Shown here: positions 1-6,209 of the stretch, piece after piece
Position numbering within the stretch: position 1 is the first letter of the stretch
How the letters are laid out: every line of letters begins with the position of its first letter
Origin: an uncultured Clostridia bacterium
GTDB lineage: Bacteria; Bacillota; Clostridia; Lachnospirales; CAG-274
Reading direction: 5' to 3'
Length of the DNA: 6,209 nt
NCBI GenBank assembly: GCA_947629215.1
Contig: CANRCU010000141.1
Location: 1-6,209 of the forward strand
The notes under the pieces: model-generated
Told to the model about the DNA's origin: nothing
Database searches by the model: none
What the model saw: the letters and a program-made list of their open reading frames with translations, nothing else
Program-made: the position numbers and the translations under genes

Positions 1-22
1 TGATAACATAGTATTGCAAGGT

Positions 23-30
23 CCTCCTTT
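23..30 (-). promoter_or_regulatory. Shine-Dalgarno sequence of a probable divergent gene off the left edge
   Basis: On the minus strand the bases read AAAGGAGG, a near-perfect ribosome binding site, about 20 bases downstream of the predicted start site of the leftward promoter at 56-64. Candidate starts are TTG at 19-17 (spacing 3, short) and ATG at 9-7 (spacing 13, long). Neither spacing is ideal, so the start codon is undecided. At most six codons would lie inside the window, so the product cannot be identified. Confidence 0.5.
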
Positions 31-55
31 GGTATTTTGTTTTGTGGTAAATTCA

Positions 56-64
56 ATTATACCA
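56..64 (-). promoter_or_regulatory. Leftward extended -10 promoter (TGGTATAAT)
   Basis: The minus strand reads TGGTATAAT, a perfect TATAAT preceded by the TGn of an extended -10 element. No good -35 hexamer sits 17 bases upstream, which is usual for extended -10 promoters. Transcription would begin near position 49 and run left over the AAAGGAGG ribosome binding site at 30-23. The ordered pair of promoter and binding site suggests a gene leaving the window on the left, divergent from the peptidase gene. This is inference from motifs only. Confidence 0.5.
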
Positions 65-264
65 TAAAAAGGTTGGATCTTGTTTTTTACTTTTAGTGTT
101 ACCTATCCATTGTACCTCAACATTATTGTCCCATTAAAATTTACCGTATGTATAATGAATAGAGCATAAGCTATGATATTCCACAACGACCATCGGCGTA
201 ATATAATGAAAGCATTAAGTCAAAGATATTATAACTTTTCGTAATCTTTCTTTTATGATTGCTT

Positions 265-292
265 TTGGCGACAATTTAGTGTATTATATATT
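265..292 (+). promoter_or_regulatory. Candidate promoter for the oligoendopeptidase gene
   Basis: TTGGCG (265-270) and TATATT (287-292) are separated by 16 bases, matching the sigma-A consensus at 4 of 6 and 5 of 6 positions. The -10 lies in the centre of the imperfect palindrome at 274-308. Transcription from here would give a leader of about 160 bases. Other weak candidates exist in this AT-rich DNA, for example TTGTCC (126-131) with TATAAT (151-156) at a 19-base spacing, or TTCCAC (179-184) with TATAAT (202-207) at 17. The choice is therefore uncertain. Confidence 0.25.
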
Positions 293-308
293 TATAATCA
301 CTCTAAAT
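274..308. repeat. Imperfect inverted repeat (35 bp palindrome)
   Basis: The left arm is ATTTAG-TG-(T)-ATTATA (274-288) and the right arm is TATAAT-CA-(CT)-CTAAAT (293-308). They give 14 pairs with a one-base and a two-base bulge around the loop TATT. No T-tract follows, so it is not a terminator. It overlaps a candidate promoter -10, so an operator for a dimeric regulator is possible. Chance symmetry in AT-rich DNA is the main alternative. Confidence 0.4.
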
Positions 309-334
309 GCTTTAATATAAGACGAATTTTTTAT

Positions 335-356
335 AGCTTTATTACACCAATAAGCT
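335..356. repeat. Short imperfect hairpin
   Basis: AGCTTTATT (335-343) can pair with AATAAGCT (349-356) with one bulged T around the loop ACACC. A four-base stem, TCAC/GTGA (356-366), overlaps its end. The following T-rich stretch starts about 11 bases away and is broken, so an intrinsic terminator is unlikely. Its role is unknown. Confidence 0.3.
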
Positions 357-417
357 CACACAGTGAATTTTTAATTTTATTTTGATATTGTGTTATAAAT
401 ATATTTTCTGTAAATAA

Positions 418-434
418 TATAACCAACGGTTATA
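418..434. repeat. Perfect 7-bp inverted repeat in the leader of the oligoendopeptidase gene
   Basis: TATAACC (418-424) and GGTTATA (428-434) are perfect inverted arms around a three-base AAC spacer. The repeat ends 13 bases before the GGAGG of the peptidase gene. It could be an operator half-site pair or a small mRNA hairpin near the ribosome binding site. The sequence alone does not decide between these. Confidence 0.4.
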
Positions 435-459
435 CCGACAAAAAAACGGAGGACATATT

Positions 460-2202
460 ATGGAAACAAACTGGAGTCTTGAAACAATATACAAAGGAAC
501 GGAAAGCGATGAATTCAAACACGATATGTCGGCTTTTTCAAAAGCCTCGGATGAGCTGAATCTATGGGCTAAGCAGCATCTGACGGGCAAGCCCGACACT
601 CAAACAGCCGAAGAATATATACAAAGGAAAAACGGACTTGAATATTTTTCGACCATTGCCATATATTTACAGCTTGGATCGAGTGTCGATACATCTAATG
701 CCGAATTTCAGCGCCTTATGGACAAATACGAGTCAACGGCGGCAAAATCGGCAATACATGAAGCGCTTTTTTTGCAATGGTTGAAAAACTGTGATATATC
801 CGACCTGATAAAAGAAAGCGCAATATTAAAAGAGCATGAATTTTATTTGAAAGAACAAAAGGCGCTTGCGGAACATACCCTTTCGCCCGAAGAAGAGCTT
901 ATAATCGCCGATATGAAAACCACGGGTTCCATAGCATGGCAGAAATTATGGGAACGTGAAAGTTCCAATGCCGAAACCACGCTTGAAGGCAAAACCTATA
1001 CCCTTACGGAAATACGCGCAAAAGCCGATGAACAAAACCGTGAAGACCGCAGAAAAGCCTATGAAGCAGAGCTTTCGCTCTACCCTAAATTTGAAACTGC
1101 GGCAGCTTACGCCATGAACGGCATAAAGGGCGAAGTGCTTACAATATCAAAACTGCACGGTTATGCAAGTCCGCTTGATATGGTTTTGGAACAATCGCGC
1201 ATAGACAGGGAGATACTCGATGCCATGTTCAATGCCCTAAAAAGTTCTTTGCCTGCATTCCGCCGATATTTCAATAAAAAAGCCGAAGTCTTAGGCTGTG
1301 AGGGCGGTCTTGCTTTTTATGATATTTTTGCTCCTATAAATAACTGCCGCATAAGCTATACATTGGATAAGGCAAAACAAGCTGTGCTTGACGCTTTCAA
1401 CGCTTTCAACCCCGCACTTGGCAGCTTTGCCGAAAACGAATTTAAAAACCGACGTCTTGATCTTCTGCCAAAACGCGGAAAAGTCGGCGGAGCTTTCAGT
1501 GAATCGGTCCACGGCCGAAAAGAGGGACGCTATCTTATAAACTTCACAGGCAGTTTCAACGACGCCGTAACCATAGCCCACGAACTTGGTCACGGTTACC
1601 ACAGCCACCTTTTGTTTGACAACAGTTTTCTGAACAGCAGCTATCCGATGCCCATTGCCGAAACCGCCTCAACACTTTGCGAAAGTATTTTTACGGAGCA
1701 TACTATGCAGTCGGCATCCGAAGAAGAACAGATATATATTCTTGAAACCGATATTCAGGGCGCTGCTCAGACTTTGGTGGATATATACAGCCGTTTTCTT
1801 TTTGAAGACAAAGTATTTGAGATGCGAAAAAACGGCAGTCTTTCCGCCGAGGATATGAAAAACATTATGCTTGACGCGCAAAAACAAACTTACGGTGAAC
1901 TTTCCTGCTATCACCCGTATATGTGGGCTTGCAAGCCGCATTACTACGATGCCGAATTTAATTATTACAACTTTCCCTATGCTTTCGGTATGCTGCTAAG
2001 CAAGGGTCTTTACGCAATATACAAAAAAATCGGCGCCGATTTTATGCCGATGTATGACAAAATGCTTAAAGCCACAGGCAATATGGGTCTTGCCGATGTT
2101 GCAAAGATAGCCGGTATAGATCTACATGATAAAAATTTCTGGCTTTCGGGTGTAGAGCTGATAACAAAAAATATAGATAAACTTATTGAATCTTTGTCAT
2201 AA
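460..2202 (+). CDS. pepF: M3-family oligoendopeptidase (PepF type)
   Basis: This is a zinc metallopeptidase predicted to cleave short peptides in the cytoplasm; no signal peptide or membrane segment is visible. At 580 residues it matches the usual length of about 560-600 for the pepF/M3 group. The N-terminal half (about 1-200) is the helical oligopeptidase_F-like region. The catalytic M3 domain follows, with the zinc motif HELGH at 374-378: H374 and H378 as ligands, E375 as catalytic base. E401 in PIAETAS, 27 residues after H374, fits as the third ligand. GGAF (343-346) and the tyrosine-rich YNFPYAFG segment (503-510) near the C terminus are typical of the family. The ATG start is supported by GGAGG at 448-452 with 7-base spacing. 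The gene is monocistronic here, with a strong terminator directly downstream. Family membership is firm. Exact substrates, and whether it is orthologous to lactococcal PepF or belongs to the related pepF/M3 clade, are not resolved. Confidence 0.95.
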   Translation: METNWSLETIYKGTESDEFKHDMSAFSKASDELNLWAKQHLTGKPDTQTAEEYIQRKNGLEYFSTIAIYLQLGSSVDTSNAEFQRLMDKYESTAAKSAIHEALFLQWLKNCDISDLIKESAILKEHEFYLKEQKALAEHTLSPEEELIIADMKTTGSIAWQKLWERESSNAETTLEGKTYTLTEIRAKADEQNREDRRKAYEAELSLYPKFETAAAYAMNGIKGEVLTISKLHGYASPLDMVLEQSRIDREILDAMFNALKSSLPAFRRYFNKKAEVLGCEGGLAFYDIFAPINNCRISYTLDKAKQAVLDAFNAFNPALGSFAENEFKNRRLDLLPKRGKVGGAFSESVHGRKEGRYLINFTGSFNDAVTIAHELGHGYHSHLLFDNSFLNSSYPMPIAETASTLCESIFTEHTMQSASEEEQIYILETDIQGAAQTLVDIYSRFLFEDKVFEMRKNGSLSAEDMKNIMLDAQKQTYGELSCYHPYMWACKPHYYDAEFNYYNFPYAFGMLLSKGLYAIYKKIGADFMPMYDKMLKATGNMGLADVAKIAGIDLHDKNFWLSGVELITKNIDKLIESLS

Positions 2203-2205
2203 AGT

Positions 2206-2250
2206 AAATATCCTCCGCTTGGATAAAACCGCGCGGAGGATATTTTTTTT
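2206..2250 (+). terminator. Intrinsic terminator after the oligoendopeptidase gene
   Basis: A perfect 13-bp stem forms between AAATATCCTCCGC (2206-2218) and GCGGAGGATATTT (2233-2245). It has a 14-base loop and runs into eight consecutive T residues (2243-2250). It begins four bases after the peptidase stop codon. Read from the minus strand, the same hairpin is followed only by a broken T-rich run (TATTTACTTT). It may therefore also stop the convergent gene ending at 2283, but less efficiently. No other terminator is visible for that gene. Confidence 0.92.
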
Positions 2251-2282
2251 AACCGTTCACACTGCTCATACTTTTTGTTTGG

Positions 2283-3392
2283 TCATATAAAAGCTATATA
2301 ATGCTTTATAAATTTTTCAAGATAATTCTCCAATTCTTCATCGGTCAGCATAAAAGGCGTTTCTTTTTTCTCCGAAGCAACAAAAAGCTTGCCCAACGGT
2401 GTGAGCCTATACAGACTGCTTGGGCAAAAAACCGCAAGAGAATTATCAAAATCGTCCCTGTTGCCGTCCTGAAAAATATAATTAAGTTCCTTTTCAAAGT
2501 TGAACGGCATATAATAGATAGGCTGTATCAGCTGAAAATACCTGCCGAAAGGTGTCAGAAAATATCTGTCTATCAACCTGCCTATCGGATACACCGACGA
2601 CAGCGCCGCTCTTTCCAGCTCATCGGGTTCGGAACGGTTTTCACGCTCGTCTTTCCACAGCGATATTATATCAATGCCGACTATATCATACAGATCGACA
2701 TAAATATCATCAGTCAAATCAAACTCACAGAACCATTTCATCACCATTGATCTATTCAATTCCGGCACAGCGCCGAATATTGTCATAAACTTACGGCAGC
2801 AAAGCTTTGCCGCGCAGTCTATCACCTTTTCGAGCAAAGTCTTTGTATCAAGCTGATACAGATGAAAGCCTTTGGCGGTAGCGCGGTATTTGGTTATGTA
2901 TATTGACGGTATCTTTTTTATTATGCCAAGCTCGGACGCTATTTCCACAATATAGGCTATATAGCTGTTGTCATTGAAAGTAAACCTGTCTGAAAATTTT
3001 GCAAAATCTTCGGGTATCAATTCGTTTGATATTCTGTCAAAACTTGCGTTTTCCTCAACAACATCGACAATATGGTATAAATCGTCCGCAAACGGGTGCT
3101 TTTCGACCGTATATTCCTGCCAGACAAAATTACAGTCGCAGTTTTTGACTTTAGGTATGCAGGTGACAACCCCGTCTGTCTTGAACCATATATTCGCAAA
3201 TACCGACGGTGATGCAAACCCTTCTTTAAACATGGCGCTGTAATACCATATTCTGTATATATTGTCAAAATACATAAATATATCGTTTTTATTCTCTTTA
3301 TCTATCTTCTGAAAAGCATTGTTAAAGCCCGCTGTAAAAAAAAGATTCAGCCTTGCGAACTTTTCGTATGCACTGCTGCGCAATTTTTTCAC
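2283..3392 (-). CDS. Protein of unknown function with three winged-helix-like Y-x-[L/A]-T-x-x-G motifs
   Basis: I do not recognise this 369-residue protein. It is soluble-looking, rich in aromatic and acidic residues, and has no signal peptide or membrane segment. Three similar motifs occur: Y169-R-A-T-A-K-G175, Y277-F-L-T-P-F-G283 and Y328-R-L-T-P-L-G334, each followed by an aromatic or aliphatic position. Motifs of this kind often form the wing strand of winged-helix folds, and the first follows a helix plus ELGII (154-158) as in such folds. DNA binding is therefore a possibility, not a conclusion. C78, C85 and C87 form a small cysteine group. The interval is drawn to the outermost GTG start (3392). 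TTG at 3383, codon 4, is better placed behind the AGGGGTGA ribosome binding site and would give 366 residues. The gene has its own promoter (3420-3448), so it is probably transcribed apart from comM as well as together with it. It converges on the peptidase gene. Confidence 0.85.
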   Translation of the reverse strand: MKKLRSSAYEKFARLNLFFTAGFNNAFQKIDKENKNDIFMYFDNIYRIWYYSAMFKEGFASPSVFANIWFKTDGVVTCIPKVKNCDCNFVWQEYTVEKHPFADDLYHIVDVVEENASFDRISNELIPEDFAKFSDRFTFNDNSYIAYIVEIASELGIIKKIPSIYITKYRATAKGFHLYQLDTKTLLEKVIDCAAKLCCRKFMTIFGAVPELNRSMVMKWFCEFDLTDDIYVDLYDIVGIDIISLWKDERENRSEPDELERAALSSVYPIGRLIDRYFLTPFGRYFQLIQPIYYMPFNFEKELNYIFQDGNRDDFDNSLAVFCPSSLYRLTPLGKLFVASEKKETPFMLTDEELENYLEKFIKHYIAFI

Positions 3393-3396
3393 CCCT
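3389..3396 (-). promoter_or_regulatory. Ribosome binding site overlapping the outermost GTG; favours a TTG start
   Basis: The minus strand reads AGGGGTGA at 3396-3389, matching the end of the AGGAGGTGA consensus. Its GTG (3392-3390) is the outermost possible start of the unknown gene, but then no binding site lies 5-10 bases upstream. TTG at 3383-3381 lies 8 bases after AGGGG and in the same frame. The more likely start is therefore TTG, with the GTG being part of the binding site. Confidence 0.55.
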
Positions 3397-3419
3397 GTTT
3401 TGAAGTTTTATCAATAACC

Positions 3420-3448
3420 ATTATATCATAGTTTCGAGTGAATAACAA
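3420..3448 (-). promoter_or_regulatory. Sigma-A-type promoter of the unknown gene
   Basis: On the minus strand TTGTTA (3448-3443) and a perfect TATAAT (3425-3420) are separated by exactly 17 bases. TGA directly before the -10 also makes it an extended -10 element. Transcription should begin near 3413, giving a leader of about 30 bases to the proposed TTG start. The placement between comM and the unknown gene implies independent expression of the latter. Confidence 0.75.
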
Positions 3449-3503
3449 CAAAAAGATTTTTTGCCTATATTATTAGAGTATAATGCATATTTTTTTGCCG
3501 TTT

Positions 3504-5030
3504 TCAGAACAACATTCTTCTGTCAAGATCTCTCAATTGCAATGCCTCTTTGATATGCTCTGTTTTTATTTCCGCGCTGCCTGCAAGGTCGGCTATCGTT
3601 CTTGAAAGTTTGAGTATTTTATGATATGCCCGCGCGCTCATACCAAGCCTGTCAAATGCAAGTTTCAAAAGTTTTGTTTCGTCTGCGCCAAGCCTGCAAT
3701 ATTTGTTTATCTGCGATGACGAAAGCTGAGAATTAAAATATATCCCCTCGCCCGAATAGCGTTCAAGTTGTATTTTATGCGCCTTTATCACACGTTTTTT
3801 TATCTCTGCCGAGCTTTCGGCAGGCACGGTGCTGCCCATTTTTTCAAAATTTACGGCGGCAGCCTCTATATGTATATCTATCCTGTCAAGCAGCGGACCG
3901 CTTATTTTGCCCATATATTTGGCTATTTCGCTCTCACGGCAGGTACATTTATCCGAATAGCCGTGATAACCGCACGGACAAGGGTTCATGCTTGCCACAA
4001 GCATAAGATCGGCAGGATAAGTCATAGTGCCGTTTATACGCGATATTGTGACCTCGTTGTCCTCAAGCGGCTGACGCAGCTCTTCCAGCACGGAACGGCT
4101 GAATTCGGGCAATTCGTCCAGAAAAAGTATACCGTAATGCGCAAGGCTTACTTCCCCCGGCCGCGGTACTTTGCCGCCGCCCACCATTGCGGCATTTGAT
4201 ATAGTGTGATGAGGCGAACGGAACGGCCGCTTTGTTATAAGCGCGTTTTTGCTGCGCAAAAGTCCCGCTACCGAATATATCTTGGTTATTTCTATGCTTT
4301 CTTCAAAGCTGAGGTCGGGCAATATGGTCGGTATCCGCTTTGCCATCATAGTCTTGCCCGAACCGGGCGGCCCTATCATCAATATATTATGCATTCCCGC
4401 CGCCGCTATCTCCAAAGCCCATTTTACATCTTCCTGACCTTTAACATCGGCAAAATCCAACACATCGCTGTCACTTTTGTTCAGAAAAATATTGTCCGTA
4501 TCCATAACAAACGGCTCTATAATATTTTCTCCGTTTATGACAGAAACAGCTTGAGTAAGATGACTTACGGCATATACCTCCATACCCTTTACAAGAGCTG
4601 CCTCCTCGGCATTTTCAAAAGGCACGATGCACCTTGTTATACCGTGATGCCACGCATAGTGCAGCATAGGAAGCACACCGTCGACGGGTCTTACGGAACC
4701 GTCAAGCGACAATTCGCCTATAATAAGCATATTATCGGGGTCTTTGACCGCTTTCATGCAGGCAAGCAGACCTATTGCTATCGGCAAATCGAAAGCAGGT
4801 CCCTCTTTTCTGGTGTTGGCAGGTGCAAGATTTATTGTTATACGCTTTGCAGGTAGCTCATATTCCGAATTTTTAAGCGCTGTACGCACTCTTTCTTTGG
4901 ATTCTTTAACGGCATTGTCGGGCAGCCCGACTATATCAAAACCCGGAAAGCCGTTGCTGACATCCGTTTCGACATTGACAAAATAACCGTCTATACCTGT
5001 CAATGCCGCAGATAACACTTTTGCAAGCAT
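3504..5030 (-). CDS. comM: ComM/YifB family Mg-chelatase-like AAA+ ATPase
   Basis: This is a full-length 508-residue member of the ComM (YifB) family. In naturally transformable bacteria ComM is a hexameric helicase that drives branch migration of incoming DNA during recombination; many non-transformable bacteria also keep it. An N-terminal ChlI-like domain (about 20-165) precedes the AAA+ core (about 190-395) and the C-terminal Mg-chelatase-type domain (about 405-500). Walker A is GPPGSGKT at 220-227 and Walker B is LFLDEL at 302-307. The sensor-1 asparagine is probably N349. The family's four-cysteine group C351, C353, C362, C364 (CPCGYHGYSDKCTC) follows and probably binds zinc. LLDRID at 380-385 supplies a probable arginine finger, R383, and R467 in GMSARAYHK fits sensor 2. 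The ATG start follows GGAGGGAG at 5042-5035; the GGAGG part is 7 bases from the start. The gene lies 23 bases after rnr and is probably in its operon. No clear terminator follows the TGA. Its role in this organism is inferred from the family. Confidence 0.95.
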   Translation of the reverse strand: MLAKVLSAALTGIDGYFVNVETDVSNGFPGFDIVGLPDNAVKESKERVRTALKNSEYELPAKRITINLAPANTRKEGPAFDLPIAIGLLACMKAVKDPDNMLIIGELSLDGSVRPVDGVLPMLHYAWHHGITRCIVPFENAEEAALVKGMEVYAVSHLTQAVSVINGENIIEPFVMDTDNIFLNKSDSDVLDFADVKGQEDVKWALEIAAAGMHNILMIGPPGSGKTMMAKRIPTILPDLSFEESIEITKIYSVAGLLRSKNALITKRPFRSPHHTISNAAMVGGGKVPRPGEVSLAHYGILFLDELPEFSRSVLEELRQPLEDNEVTISRINGTMTYPADLMLVASMNPCPCGYHGYSDKCTCRESEIAKYMGKISGPLLDRIDIHIEAAAVNFEKMGSTVPAESSAEIKKRVIKAHKIQLERYSGEGIYFNSQLSSSQINKYCRLGADETKLLKLAFDRLGMSARAYHKILKLSRTIADLAGSAEIKTEHIKEALQLRDLDRRMLF

Positions 5031-5053
5031 TTTTCTCCCTCCGCATATCGATT

Positions 5054-6209
5054 TTACCGATCGGTTTCTTCAAATTCAAAATCTATGGTTCTCGTCACAA
5101 GGCTTGCCCCTATCAGCTTTACTCTTACAATATCTCCAAGCTTATATTCCTTGTGAGTTCTTTCGCCTGTAAAACACATATGTTCTTCGTCAAAAATATA
5201 GTGATCGTCGGTAAGCTCCTTAACCGCGACCATGCCCTCGACCGTGTTAGGCAGCTCAACATAAATGCCCCAGCTTGTTACGCCGCTTATCATACCGTCA
5301 AAGACCTGCCCTACCCTATCGGACATATATTCGACAGCCTTGTATTTATCCGTTTCACGTTCGGCATCCTCGGCGCGTCGTTCCGCCATTGAACAATGTG
5401 AAGTAATTTCAGGCAGATTTTTGGCAAGAAACGCAATATCGCCTTCTCCAAGCGTACCTTCAAGATGTTTGCTTATTATACGATGTATCTGAAGATCGGG
5501 ATAACGCCTTATAGGTGAGGTAAAATGGCAGTAATATTTTGCCGCAAGACCGAAATGACCGTTATTTTCGTGGCTGTAACGCGCCTGTTTCATACTTCTG
5601 AGCACCATACGGTGTATAAGCGTACCTTCGGGTCTGCCTTTTGTTTCGTCAAGAAGTTTCTGAAACGCCTTAGGATGTGTGACGCTGCCTTTAAGATTAT
5701 AGCCAAGCCCGCCTATAAGTTCCCTTAATTTTTCGATCTTTTCACTGTCGGGTTCGTCATGGTTGCGGTACACGAACGGCAGCTCCAGCCAGAAATAATA
5801 TTCGGCTATGCACTCGTTTGCCGCCAGCATAAATTCTTCTATTATACTTGTTGCAAGGTTACGCTCATACGGCACTATGTCTATCGGCTTACCGTTTTCG
5901 TCCAAAATAAATTTGGCTTCTTTGGATTCAAATTCTATTGCGCCGCGTTTTCGCCGTTTTTCAAACAAAATATCCCTGAGTTCCGCCATAACGGCAAACA
6001 TCGGCAAAAAATCTTTATACTCTTCACTGTACGGGCTGTTTTCATCGCACAAAAGACTGTTTACAACTGTATAACTCATACGCCTGTCCACATTTATAAC
6101 AGCCTTCTCTATCTTTTGGGATAAAACTTGCCCTGTTTTATTTATTTCCATCACACAACACAGGCAAAGACGATCCTCGCCCGCATTAAGCGAACATATA
6201 CCGTTTGAA
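5054..6209 (-). CDS. rnr: Ribonuclease R, C-terminal half (gene continues past the right edge)
   Basis: RNase R is a processive 3'-to-5' exoribonuclease of the RNB (RNase II) family that degrades structured RNA and takes part in mRNA, rRNA and tmRNA-linked turnover in the cytoplasm. The window shows 384 codons before the stop; the whole protein is usually about 700-780 residues. The frame stays open to the edge. The residues before the GTG at 6154 (SNGICSLNAGEDRL at the edge) match the conserved RNB segment, so that GTG is not the start. Counting from the first complete codon, the RNB signature runs from H218 to H242 (5557-5483) and includes HFTSPIRRYPD. The C-terminal S1 RNA-binding domain covers about 299-379. 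The metal-binding aspartates and N-terminal cold-shock domains lie outside the window. The protein ends soon after the S1 domain, without a long lysine-rich tail. comM follows after 23 bases; smpB, a common neighbour of rnr, is not present downstream. Confidence 0.95.
   Translation of the reverse strand, partial: SNGICSLNAGEDRLCLCCVMEINKTGQVLSQKIEKAVINVDRRMSYTVVNSLLCDENSPYSEEYKDFLPMFAVMAELRDILFEKRRKRGAIEFESKEAKFILDENGKPIDIVPYERNLATSIIEEFMLAANECIAEYYFWLELPFVYRNHDEPDSEKIEKLRELIGGLGYNLKGSVTHPKAFQKLLDETKGRPEGTLIHRMVLRSMKQARYSHENNGHFGLAAKYYCHFTSPIRRYPDLQIHRIISKHLEGTLGEGDIAFLAKNLPEITSHCSMAERRAEDAERETDKYKAVEYMSDRVGQVFDGMISGVTSWGIYVELPNTVEGMVAVKELTDDHYIFDEEHMCFTGERTHKEYKLGDIVRVKLIGASLVTRTIDFEFEETDR

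Larger units (their letters stand above)
65..447. other. AT-rich non-coding stretch upstream of the oligoendopeptidase gene
   Basis: No open frame here has a credible start, ribosome binding site and length. The longest tidy candidates are a 23-codon frame from ATG 173 with no ribosome binding site, and a short minus-strand frame interrupted by stops. The region contains several TATAAT-like hexamers (151-156, 202-207, 293-298) and inverted repeats at 274-308, 335-356 and 418-434. I recognise no tRNA or riboswitch. It most likely holds the promoter and leader of the peptidase gene plus the divergent upstream promoter, and possibly decayed sequence. Confidence 0.6.

Noticed and set aside
55..135. 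Minus-strand frame of about 26 codons ending at a TGA near 55 (tail FLWYN)
   Set aside because: It is preceded in frame by a TAA and has no start with a binding site. I could not tie it to any protein family.
173..244. A 23-codon open frame starting at ATG 173
   Set aside because: It has no ribosome binding site and no recognisable product, and short frames arise often by chance.
1291..1608. A 105-codon minus-strand open frame inside the oligoendopeptidase gene
   Set aside because: It overlaps the zinc-site coding region of a clear M3 peptidase and shows no recognisable domain, so it is a shadow frame.
3479..3484. Plus-strand TATAAT between comM and the unknown gene
   Set aside because: No acceptable -35 lies at the right distance, and it would only transcribe antisense to comM.
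3449..3503. Possible terminator after comM
   Set aside because: The only symmetry is AAAAA/TTTTT around TC, an A-U-only stem too weak for an intrinsic terminator.
3768..4856. Plus-strand open frames of 143 and 216 codons opposite comM
   Set aside because: They lie wholly antisense to a full-length ComM with all motifs intact, and their translations show no recognisable domain.
5056..5065. Ten-base palindrome ACCGATCGGT at the end of rnr
   Set aside because: It lies in the last codons of rnr, and a palindrome this short is expected by chance. No associated motif is visible.
1..6209. CRISPR array, tRNA, rRNA or toxin-antitoxin or defence cassette
   Set aside because: I looked on both strands and found no regularly spaced repeats, no cloverleaf or rRNA-like sequence, and no defence-type gene pair.

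Overview
The window looks like chromosomal DNA of an AT-leaning, low-to-medium GC Firmicute, most likely a gut-type Clostridia member. The clues are strong GGAGG-type ribosome binding sites, frequent ATA isoleucine codons, AT-rich intergenic DNA, TATAAT-like promoters, and Firmicutes-style PepF, ComM/YifB and RNase R proteins. The genus cannot be fixed from the sequence.

Layout, left to right. Positions 1-459 hold no convincing gene. This AT-rich stretch carries a probable leftward promoter and Shine-Dalgarno sequence for a gene lying off the left edge, and three inverted repeats of uncertain role ahead of the first gene. Positions 460-2202 (+) encode an M3-family oligoendopeptidase (PepF type) with an intact HExxH zinc site. 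A strong intrinsic terminator follows at 2206-2250. Positions 2283-3392 (-) encode a protein of unknown function convergent with the peptidase. It has its own promoter (3420-3448) and probably starts at TTG rather than the outermost GTG. Positions 3504-5030 (-) encode a full-length ComM/YifB-type AAA+ ATPase. Positions 5054-6209 (-) hold the C-terminal half of RNase R; its 5' part continues past the right edge.

On the minus strand rnr and comM are only 23 bases apart and are probably co-transcribed from a promoter outside the window. RNase R degrades structured RNA, and ComM-type helicases act on DNA branch migration in transformation and recombination. Their pairing here is positional and does not show a shared pathway. 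The oligoendopeptidase is a separate transcription unit that probably acts in cytoplasmic peptide turnover.

The window is mostly ordinary core genome. I see no transposase gene, CRISPR array, tRNA, rRNA or recognisable defence system. The least understood item is the 369-residue protein at 2283-3392, which carries three copies of a Y-x-[L/A]-T-x-x-G motif that resembles the wing of winged-helix domains.
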